Shown one piece after another: positions 56,061-64,000 of a DNA stretch of 64,000 nt (its first letter is position 1; every line of letters starts with the position of its first letter). Made by a program: the position numbers and the translations under genes. The notes beneath the pieces are model-generated. The model did not search any database and was not told the origin of the DNA. It saw only the letters and a program-made list of their open reading frames with translations. The DNA comes from Notospermus geniculatus (lineage: Eukaryota > Nemertea > Pilidiophora > Heteronemertea > Lineidae), in NCBI GenBank assembly GCA_002633025.1, contig NMRB01000168.1, positions 72,631 to 136,630 of the forward strand. The letters are read 5' to 3'.

Positions 56061-56213
56061 TGATACAATAACCGAATTCGTCCTCCAGAAATTTAGCAAA
56101 TTTTCGACCCCAACCGGGGTCTTCTTCAGGCTGGCACTTTCAAGTCGAGCTACCAGAAGTGTAAAAATTAAATTTGCAAAATTTCTGGAGGACGACTTCG
56201 GTTATTATATCAT
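56061..56213. mobile_element. Foldback, TGATACAATAACCGAATTCGTCC
   Basis: TGATACAATAACCGAATTCGTCC pairs with GGACGACTTCGGTTATTATATCA, and TCCAGAAATTTAGCAAATTTT with AAAATTTCTGGA. A decayed piece lies at 6555-6595. Confidence 0.7.
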
Positions 56214-56366
56214 GCATTGTTTGCCACAGGATTAAGGGTCTTGGTCCTTGTAGAGTCCAATTCAATGGTGCCGCTTAATCCGTAAATGTATTATTGGGGG
56301 ACATCACATATCAGGGGACATTAGACTCTATTACACCTGGATCCAACTGTGATTTTCAACCTGATT

Positions 56367-56547
56367 TTGCTTTGCGACTTGCTTTGCAACTGGGCACTCG
56401 ATCGCCGTAGTGGACTGGCTAGACGCGATTTCCACCAATGGCGAAGATGTGGTCAATTTCAGTCGGCAATCGGTCGGCGACCAATGTCAGTTCCTTGCGA
56501 TCGTATTCAATCGCAGGTAGCAGGTTGCAAAGCAAGTCGCAAAGCAG
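56367..56547. mobile_element. Foldback, TGCTTTGCGACTTGCTTTGCAAC
   Basis: TGCTTTGCGACTTGCTTTGC and GCAAAGCAAGTCGCAAAGCA are perfect 20-base ends; CGATCGCCG and CGATCG words lie inside. Confidence 0.75.
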
Positions 56548-57540
56548 AAAATCGGCAGTGGTGGGATGAACACACAGAAAATGTGGAAAGAGGAATTTTT
56601 ACTAACCTTATCTCATTGTCAATATCACTGAATAAAAACGTATACACCATACGTACATCCTTATGTTCGTGTTCATCGTGTTTACAGTATGTCGTCGCAC
56701 AATGTTATAGACGATGCATGATAGCCTATTTCCCAAACAATCCACGACGGTAAATCATTGATTTTGAGATCGACTTATCGACACAATTGCTGAGGGTGAA
56801 TTTAGGTCACCACGCTGGCGTAGTTCAACACAAAACACAAATGCAAAACCGGAGTCCGATTCCATTCATTTGAATATCTCACCAGGTACGCGCGAAACAC
56901 TTTTATGCACACCCACTACGACTTGTGAAAACTACACTTATTACGGAAGTACTCAAACTGTGCTCAGGTCTCCTGGGAAACGGGCACGTGGTATCTCGTA
57001 GGATTTTATCACTAACGGATCGATCTTAAATAGTACCAGATCGAACTGAATTGTGGGCGAGGTTTCCACAGATGCGCGATCCCTAAGGCAGATTGTTATT
57101 TACATCTACTGGTTTCCATTGGTAAAAACATTGGCAAATAGAAAGATATTTTGCACATAATAGTTAAGTGTACTTACGCATCCGTTGTATTGTAGCATTG
57201 CCAGTTTTAGGTGCCGCCTAATGTATTTTCCTTTAGAAAGGTCCGAAATAAAGTGATATCGCAACGTGGGCCTCTAATTGAAATTGGCAATATATAGGCC
57301 TATACTCATGAATACCTGTGAGATGTATCATCCTGAATAAGAGTGTTTTTCTTCCTGTTTTCTGTCCCAGCTTCGCCAGAACCACCGTGCGTGGGTCGAT
57401 GCTCAACACCATGTATCGCATACCGTTCAAATTGTTCAAATCGATGTCAGTGTGGTGTAGTGTAAACATCAGCGCCTATACCAAATGTATACTCGGAGGT
57501 TCCGAGTTCGACCTCCTGCCACAGCCGATTCTTCAGTTAA
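56548..57540. other. No gene recognised
   Basis: GGTTCCGAGTTCGACCTCCTGCC at about 57498 resembles a tRNA B box, possibly another SINE fragment. Nothing else is supportable. Confidence 0.35.
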
Positions 57541-57898
57541 AGGGAGACATCCGAAAGATATTGCCCGGCGGGCACTTGTTTTTGTTTTGATTAGCGCACA
57601 GCGCCGTCTGTTAATCAACAGTGACACTACGCTATGGCACAGGCCCCTGGAAAGCTATCAGTGAGTTTAGAACACGTACCTAACCAAACGTATCTAAAAA
57701 ACACAACACGTATCTAAAAACACACCCCGAGCTCACGAATTTGTGAGCTCAGGGTTTGTTTTTTACAAACTAGTGTTTTTTTGGTTAGATACGTGTTCTA
57801 AACTCACTGATAGCTCTCCAGACCGGAGCCTGTGCCGTAGCGTAGTGTCACCGTGGATAAACAGACGGCGTTGTGCGCTGATCAAAACAAAAACAACC

Positions 57899-58043
57899 AG
57901 GGGTAGCGAGCATAAAAAGGGGTCGTAACCCTACGTTAGGCCTAAGCCAGGCGTAGTGCTGGTTGAAGATAGGGCATCGACCAGCACTACGCCTGGCTTA
58001 GGCCTGATGTAGGGTTACGACCCCTTTATGCTCGCTACCCCTG
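57899..58043. mobile_element. Nested foldback, CAGGGGTAGCGAGCATAAA
   Basis: CAGGGGTAGCGAGCATAAAA and TTTATGCTCGCTACCCCTG are the ends. Arms continue through GGGGTCGTAACCCTACGT and GCCTAAGCCAGGCGTAGTGC, leaving a loop of under 20 bases. Confidence 0.88.
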
Positions 58044-58451
58044 GGCCGTATTTACGAAGCGCGATTAGGCCAACACGCGTGTAACTTCATATAGTTATTC
58101 ATAGTTAAGGGCCTAGAAAACCATTGTCTTGCTACCTTGTACGCTGCTTGATCGGCAGCGTTTACACGCAGGATAATCACCCGTGGTTAACTTTCCTTTG
58201 TCTAGCTGTAGGAGGACAAAAGAAAAATTTAAACAACCTACAGGCCTTGTTTAGAGTTATTCAACTCTTTTCTTCGAGCCTCATGCACGTAAACGGAGGA
58301 ATGTTAACCGCGTGTGGTTATCCTGTGGGTAAATACTACCGATCAAGGAGCGTACAAGGTAGTAACACAATGGTTTTCTACGCCCTTAACAGGAATAACT
58401 ATAAATTTACACGCGTGTTGGCCTAATCGCGCTTCGTAAATACGCCCCCTA
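58044..58451. mobile_element. Nested foldback, GGCCGTATTTACGAAGCGCGA
   Basis: GGCCGTATTTACGAAGCGCG and CGCGCTTCGTAAATACGCCC are the ends; ATTAGGCCAACACGCGTGTAA and GTTAAC...pairs continue the arms for about 150 bases. It directly abuts the previous nested element. Confidence 0.85.
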
Positions 58452-58490
58452 GTGCCCGCCGGGCAATATCTTTCGGATGTCTCCCTTTAA

Positions 58491-58710
58491 AGGAGTACGG
58501 TGTGCGATCTCTTAACGGTATTTCGACTGCCGACATACATGTAGAAGAAGCCATCTAGCGGCAGCAATACGAACTACAAAAAATCATTACAAAAATTGTA
58601 CGTTGTATATCGGGTCTATTCGCCGACAACTTAGTTAGTCCCTGGGTTGGAGAGTGGCGAGCTCAGCGATGGCACCGGCTATCGAGAAAAAGTGGCAATA
58701 CCGGGCCCCT
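58491..58710. mobile_element. Kolobok/T2-like MITE, AGGAGTACGGTGTGC, sharing a TTAA
   Basis: It starts at the TTAA (58487-58490) that ends the element before it. The right end is GGCAATACCGGGCCCCT followed by ATAA, a decayed TTAA. It is a relative of 15667-15870 in the same orientation. Confidence 0.8.
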
Positions 58711-58868
58711 ATAAAGAGGGCATCCTAACAGTGCAAATTTTCTCTTGGCGCTCCGGTTTCCTTCTGGTGTACAACAATTCGCCAACTATCGTCCATCTAC
58801 TGCCGGTGTGAAGGGCCAAGGTGTTCCTTATATTTCTTAGTGTTCCCCTTATTTTATGGGGCACACTA

Positions 58869-59082
58869 GTGAGGTTTCGGAAATCTGACGAAACACGAAG
58901 TACGAAATACGAAATTCAACTCCATCGGTCTAACATCATACGCTAAAAGACGCTCTTGTAGCAGGCGATATTTGTGGTACCAACCATCTTCTGAAATACA
59001 GGTACACTAGGCCTACGTCATGGAAATGAAGTCCAATTTCTTATTTCGCACTTCGTGTTTCGTCAGATTTGCGAAACCTCAC
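58869..59082. mobile_element. Mariner-like foldback, GTGAGGTTTCGGAAATCTGACG family, copy 2
   Basis: TA flanks at 58867-58868 and 59083-59084. GTGAGGTTTCGGAAATCTGA and TCAGATTTGCGAAACCTCAC are the ends. It is shorter than 34536-34913. Confidence 0.85.
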
Positions 59083-60016
59083 TACTTTGGAACACAAGTG
59101 ACAGATTTTTCTGTGTTCCCATATAGAAGAGTCATGAACTCATCGGCTGTCTTTTGGATGGAAACACTGAAAAAGGAGAGGTTGCTCCGAACTTTACGCT
59201 CAGATCTTCGTTTCCTTTAAGTTGATTGGTGCCCGGCAATTGGCGAGCCATCTTCTGACACAACGAGGAACCAAACTCGATATATCTCGCTGTGCTCAGC
59301 GTTTGGGTTGCACCCAACGCGCTGAAACGTTGCCATTAGAAACAAGGGGGCTGTGAGAACACTATCAATTGCAGAGTGTTTCAAAGAGGTAAATATAGCT
59401 AAGGACGCAGAACATATTACATGTACTATTCTGTCTCACCAGATGGGGTACCAGAATGTTTTGCATCGCAGTGCACCTTTGAGTAACAATGGGGACCCTA
59501 AGCGACGTTTTCAACAGGTGTCACTAGTGGTTAAAACTATTGAAATGAAACTGACATCCCGGTCCTGATCAATTTCCCACACAAAAGGCGTCCATTGTAT
59601 TAGGGCCGGGTTTCGGTGTGCTGCCCTCTATCGCGCTAGGATCCCCATTGATAACGGTTTGCGAACTATACTCGATCCATCACAAATGAAAGAGATACAT
59701 GTAAACGCTAATAGACGCGTGAATGAAACAAACTAACCGATCAAAGACGTTATTATAGAGCTTACATGAATTTTACTGCGTCAAGAGTACATGTAGGCTA
59801 CAGTCAAGAACGTCAAAAAAACGGATTGAATAAAAACGATGAAACTAAAGAAATGCCGTTACGTTGTCAAGATCCATGTCCACTTCTCACTGGAATGGGA
59901 AAGGAGAGAAAATCAACCTTTGTTCTGAAAATGTGTTTTTTGTGTTTTGCAACAAATAATGAGTAGATATCCATAAGCACGGATAGGAACTGTTACCGGT
60001 ATTGATACGCACCACC
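59083..60016. other. No gene recognised
   Basis: 59515-59600 repeats 31345-31430 closely (CATCCCGGTCCTGATCAATT and following), a dispersed repeat of unknown type. Short + strand frames at 59353 and 59766 are unrecognised. Confidence 0.4.
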
Positions 60017-60450
60017 CCTTAACAGTGTGCTCCTCTATCATTCCCTGACAATGTGCTACTCTACCATTCCTTAACAGTGTGCTCCTCTATCATCCCTTGA
60101 CATTGTGTTCCTCTACCATCTATTAACAGTGTTCTTCTCTATCATTCCTTGACAATGTGCTCCTCTATCATTCCCTGACAGTGTGCTCCTCTATCATTTC
60201 TTGACAATGTGCTCCTCTTTCATTCCTTAACGATGTGTTCTTCTTCGTTACTTGACATTTTTCACCTATCACGTCCCTTAACAGTGTGTTTTCTCATGTT
60301 CCTTAACAATGTGCACTTATCATGTTCATCAGCATTGTGTTCCTGTCATGTTACTTGACAATAAGCTCCGCTTACTTTCTTTAACAGTGTGCTCGTATCA
60401 CCTTCCTTAACTATCTACACCCTTCATGTTCTTAAACAGCATGCTCTTCT
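60017..60450. repeat. Minisatellite, ~26-base unit, direct part
   Basis: CCTTAACAGTGTGCTCCTCT and CCTTGACAATGTGCTCCTCT variants repeat about every 26 bases, well preserved to about 60230 and decaying to about 60450. Confidence 0.85.
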
Positions 60451-60461
60451 CAACAGTGTGT

Positions 60462-60620
60462 TAGAAGAGCACATTGTCAAGGGATGATAGAGGAGCACAC
60501 TGTTAAGGAATGATAGAGGAGCACACTGTTAAGGACTGGTGGAGGAGCACATTGTCAAGGAATGATAGAGGAGCACACTGTTAAGGAACACGGAAGGAAG
60601 GCACTGCTGTAAGGAACATG
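60462..60620. repeat. Minisatellite, inverted part
   Basis: The same unit in reverse complement (GAGGAGCACACTGTTAAGGA) repeats about five times. It faces the direct array across about 12 bases. Confidence 0.85.
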
Positions 60621-60829
60621 AGCCCGGCAGAAAATGTCCCCGATAAATTAAATATTTCTTCTCAATGGAAGAACAAGGTTTATTCCGTCGAATAAAATAA
60701 CCAGCACCTTTTAAGTACATTACAGAGTCTGGCCCAAGTTCATAAGGAAAACCTTTCCCATTCTAAATCAAATGGCAAGCATCTTGCGATTGTAGCGTGA
60801 TGTCAAAGATGACGATACCATAACCTATA

Positions 60830-60925
60830 GGGTCCGTATGCGTAAAGGTGGAATAAGCTTATTGCAACTACAACCTAACGTTATAACGTGAAGCTATACC
60901 TGGAATAAGCTCCACCTTTATGCAT
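60830..60925. mobile_element. Foldback MITE, CCGTATGCGTAAAGGTGGAATAAGC family, copy 3
   Basis: GTCCGTATGCGTAAAGGTGGAA pairs with CCACCTTTATGCAT. The right end is cut by the next element at ATGCATCAGGG. Confidence 0.75.
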
Positions 60926-61069
60926 CAGGGACCTTATTCACGAAGCTCCCGTAACTTAGGGAGTGCGCAAACTATTGTCCTTTTGCCGACAACCTATTGT
61001 TCAATATCAGCCTGACAAAGGATTTGCGTAACCTTAAAGTTACGGGAGCTTTGTGAATAAGGTCCCTGG
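60926..61069. mobile_element. Foldback MITE, CAGGGACCTTATTCAC family, copy 5
   Basis: CAGGGACCTTATTCACGAAG and CTTTGTGAATAAGGTCCCTG are perfect ends, 144 bases. It is in the opposite inner orientation to 46600. Confidence 0.88.
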
Positions 61070-61200
61070 GGCCGGTTGCACAAAACTCACGATAGCGCTA
61101 ACTTGGTGTTAGCGCTAACTTGTAAAAATCCCTTGTCTTTTTACATGTACGTCATTTAACATAAAGTTAGCGCTAACATGAGTTTTGTGCAACCCAGCCC
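61070..61200. mobile_element. Foldback MITE, GGGCCGGTTGCACAAAACTC
   Basis: GGTTGCACAAAACTCACGAT and ...CATGAGTTTTGTGCAACC are the ends; GTTAGCGCTAACTT is palindromic in each arm. It abuts the previous MITE. Confidence 0.8.
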
Positions 61201-61498
61201 AGTTCCTTGATTTCATCCGACGGGGACATTCTTTTCAGGCTTACTGGTGTTGATTTTCTTTTCTATACGGTATGTCTTTTTTATAATACACCGTAACACA
61301 ATTCTTTTCCGCGGTTGGAACAAACGCAGCGCATGGTTGCTTCTCCGGCCCACTGTGTTCCTGGAACGCACGCGTGGTAACGTCGAGGGCAATCCTTCAT
61401 GCGACTGCACTGCGGCTGACTTGGACACATGCACATATTACAGCCATTTCGCCACCGCAGTTCTTCTTTCGGACAATCTGGAATGATAGACGTATTAA

Positions 61499-61680
61499 AG
61501 ATAATGTATCACGGGTATTTTCGCGGGCCACGAAAAGCATTCTTTATTTACATTTTGTTTGTTTATGTCTGCTCTTTCTTTGTCGTACGAATAATTTTGT
61601 TGGCGACATGCCCCTCTCGAAATTCTTTTGATACCGAAAGTATTCAATTTGGTAGGTTGTTATGTCCAGAAGGTCCAACA
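61499..61680. mobile_element. TTAA TIR element, AGATAATGTATCACG family, copy 3, truncated
   Basis: TTAA at 61495-61498, then AGATAATGTATCACGGG. It follows 40134 and 27355 through ATTTACATTTTGTTTGTTTA and GACATGCC. The right end is replaced by the foldback starting at about 61673. Confidence 0.75.
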
Positions 61681-62232
61681 TATCATTATGGATCAGTGGA
61701 CTCTGGATTACTGGACTGTGGAAACCATGAACTGACCAGTCATAAATACCTCACTGACATACGCCGCCTGTGAGGTGTATATCGATGACGTCATCGCGAA
61801 TAATACACCAGTGCATGCACAATAGGCTACGTAACTGAATTTTCATAAAATCAAAATTGGTTGAGAAAGAAATGCCTTAATTTGCTCGGGAAGAGACGGC
61901 CATAGGCTACTCTGCATGCACCTATTTTGACCCGCCCGCCCACGATGTTATACCATCACTTCCGAACACTTCCGGCCGAATCGCATGATGAATCGTCCTT
62001 GCCACAGAAAAGTCGCCAGGGCTTTATCAGCGGTTCCATGCAAAATGGAAAGCCGAGAACAGGTAAATAATCCCATGAAACCCCCAGGCCCCCTGCATAG
62101 ACAGCATGTCATCGCCGGACTGTCGGACATAAGGTTTCCAGGCGGCGTATGTCAATGGGGTATTTATGACTGGTCAGTCCATGGTTTCCTCAGTCCAGTA
62201 ATCCAGAGTCCACTGATCCATAATCCATGTTT
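61673..62232. mobile_element. Long foldback, TTATGGATCAGTGGACTCTGG
   Basis: TTATGGATCAGTGGACTCTG, GATTACTGGACTGTGGAAAC and CAGTCATAAATACCTCACTG recur inverted at about 62140-62225. Arms are about 95 bases, spacer about 370 bases. The short frames at either end are mirror images. Confidence 0.8.
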
Positions 62233-62521
62233 TTCGAATACCCATTGGGCACAGCCATATTTGAAATGGCAGAGACAAGATCTCAGCCAAATCGAATTCG
62301 ACCCAAAATACATGTACATGTAGGCTATGCCAAATGACGACTGAGCGTTATTTGTCTCTGCGCCTGTAGATTTACATGTAGGCCTACTACACTGCTTTGA
62401 GAGCATGCATAGTGAATTCCCGGATTCAATGTTCCAAGAATGCTGGCTGCATACGGCAAGCCGAACCAAATCTGGGGTCTTTGCACATCAAACAATGCAG
62501 GATCATGTACACAATTTCATA

Positions 62522-62987
62522 TACCGTAGAGTCGGTTCTATAACATCAATCCAAAATTCAAGATTAGCAACGCCCATTTTACTACGTACTGGTCACATGT
62601 TGGTCAAGACTGACATTCCTGACGGGGATTTGAATAGGCCGTCAGTACTGGGCGCTACGGATTGTGGTTTCATGGAATAGAGATCAATTTCACCATACAT
62701 TCAAGAATTCCACGGCTCTGTTGTCAGTGGTTGACAAAAGCTTTGGATTTTGCGTGCGTGAGTGCATTCTTTATTGATACAAGTTGTATACTGCGACATT
62801 TGAACGACTTCATAGGCCTAGTGATGTCCCACCACCTCATGTCTTATTCGCAAGAAACTGACCTGGCCTTCTCCTGTGCGCCATTGGTCGATCAATGCAG
62901 GCGGGAAACTGGGCTCTGACATAGTAATGAACTTGGGCGGGACTTCGGCATATAATGGATTGATGTTATAGAACTGACTCTACGGTA
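62522..62987. mobile_element. Mariner-like TIR element, TACCGTAGAGTCGGTTCTATAACATC
   Basis: TACCGTAGAGTCGGTTCTAT and ATAGAACTGACTCTACGGTA are complete inverted ends, continued by AACATCAATCC and GGATTGATGTT. 466 bases, no transposase frame. The truncated copy is at 21096-21514. Confidence 0.88.
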
Positions 62988-63005
62988 AGTTGAACAGGTT
63001 ATAAT

Positions 63006-63120
63006 ACGGAGTTTAAGAGATCGCACGCTAACGATAACATTTACGTTAACGATATTTTTTGTACATGAAATACATGCAAGAAATAGCGTTAACGTAAGCG
63101 TGTGATTTCTTAAACTTTGT
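63006..63120. mobile_element. Foldback, GGAGTTTAAGAGATCGCACG family, copy 2
   Basis: ACGGAGTTTAAGAGATCGCA pairs with GTGTGATTTCTTAAACTTTGT; it matches 47009-47135, but part of the right inner arm is deleted. Confidence 0.8.
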
Positions 63121-63299
63121 ATTAGTGAATGGCAATACGTTAATACTTGCCGAGGTGCATCCACTTAATCTGCGTTTTTATCGGAGTAGGAGTTATCTTT
63201 ATGAGCGTCATACTACCAGGAACCGAGGTGAAAATGAACAAAGACAGGAATACCAGCAGCTTCCTCATGATTTTTTCCTGAAAAGACATTATCGTTATA

Positions 63300-63492
63300 A
63301 TGGGAGACTTTCCTGCCGTTAGAGGCCGCCTGTTAGTGGTCCTAGAACGAAATTTGGCGTCACAGATGTACACGTAAGTCATGCCTCCACGTCATTATGG
63401 ATGACGTCGTGGCGCGCACTTTCTTTTCGGTGACATCAAATTCCGCAACGTCACGCTGGTGGTGTCCTCTAACGGCAGGAAAGTCTCTACCG
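63300..63492. mobile_element. Foldback, GGGAGACTTTCCTGCCGTTAGAGG
   Basis: GAGACTTTCCTGCCGTTAGAGG pairs exactly with CCTCTAACGGCAGGAAAGTCTC about 135 bases further on. Further pairing inside is weak. Confidence 0.65.
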
Positions 63493-64000
63493 GTAATTAT
63501 TGTTCAAACCTTGGATGTGTTTCAAATGTGCAATCGGGCCTCGTCCTCTGAAAAAAGCAATAATTACGTAATGAAAAAGGCAAAGAGAAAATATCCGCGG
63601 ACAAGAAAAATCTACCGCTGATGTCTTTCCTGTCTTCACCATTCACTGCGGCGATCACAACGGTCGCGATAAAATTGCGTCGGCGAAATCCACGGCCTGA
63701 GTTACAGCTGTGAGTCAAGCTTGGTGCCGAACTCGCAACTCTCCGAAGTGAGAGTCGAATATCGGCGGGCGGCTGTCTACCCTGCAGAGCGCGGCCCGCA
63801 TCTACGTAGTTGTCTTCTGTATTGAAATACATCTGTACTGTGATATTGGTAAAACAATAAAGGCGTTACGTCGGCAGTGATTTTCTCAAGTTCTGCATTG
63901 CTGCCTTTGCCTTGGCGTTCGCGCATTCAGGGAAAGCAAGGAATTTTATCAAAAACACATTCTACTTAACGAACTTGCCTCTCCACCGAAGGAAGGTATA
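63493..64000. other. No gene recognised at window edge
   Basis: A - strand frame of 111 codons (63497-63832) is GC-rich and unrecognised. It could be part of a gene continuing beyond the window, but nothing supports this. Confidence 0.3.

Larger units (their letters stand above)
57541..58486. mobile_element. Kolobok/T2-like MITE, AGGGAGACATCCGA family, copy 2, carrying two insertions
   Basis: TTAA at 57537-57540 and 58487-58490. AGGGAGACATCCGAAAGATA and TATCTTTCGGATGTCTCCCT are the ends. Without the inserts it would be near 400 bases, like 29384-29777. The inserts lie between AAAACAAC and TGCCCGCCGGGC of the right arm. Confidence 0.88.

Noticed and set aside
60017-60620. CRISPR-like array
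   Set aside because: Units are contiguous without unique spacers, vary in sequence, and turn into the inverse orientation; the genome is eukaryotic.
62164-62469. 101-codon frame on the - strand
   Set aside because: Largely the right arm of the foldback 61673-62232.

Overview
The window is animal (eukaryotic) nuclear DNA. It has multi-exon genes with consensus GT/AG splice sites, very long introns, and a dense population of short inverted-repeat transposable elements. The protein families, the frequent TAGGCCTA and ACATGTA words and the element types suggest a marine invertebrate, probably a deuterostome (echinoderm, hemichordate or lancelet). That placement is inference; no marker fixes the species.

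Two genes can be reconstructed, and they point at each other. On the + strand (7984-13790) a five-exon gene encodes a 379-residue basic protein that I do not recognise. It has an N-terminal charged helix and four basic-directed serine motifs. On the - strand (39691 down to 17396) an eight-exon gene encodes a complete class C GPCR of the metabotropic glutamate receptor type. It has a signal peptide, a bilobed ligand-binding domain, a nine-cysteine domain, seven membrane helices and a serine-rich tail. All exon phases join exactly and give 957 residues. The residues that hold the amino-acid backbone of the ligand are kept. Two that hold the glutamate side chain are replaced, so the ligand is probably not glutamate.

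The ground between the two gene ends (13296-23661) is two back-to-back tandem duplications. The first repeats the last exon of the + strand gene. The second repeats the seven-helix exon of the receptor; its second copy has no splice acceptor and is probably skipped on the way to the true last exon at 17396-17664. In both pairs nearly all substitutions within coding sequence are silent. This could mean recent constrained duplicates, or two haplotypes of a polymorphic genome assembled end to end. Gaps (N) sit at the edge of a long hairpin in both receptor copies.

The rest is intergenic or intronic DNA filled with MITE-like elements. At least eight distinct families are flanked by TTAA, most with AGG-type termini, as in the Kolobok/T2 group. 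One family is flanked by TA (mariner-like). Several others begin CAGGG. Many are nested inside one another, up to three levels deep, and some have a matching empty site elsewhere in the window. There are also two minisatellites, a degenerate satellite, a truncated LINE 3' end and a tRNA-like SINE remnant. From about 40 kb to the end I see no confident gene, only one weak exon candidate (43657-43789) and a weak transposase-like remnant (51980-52110).
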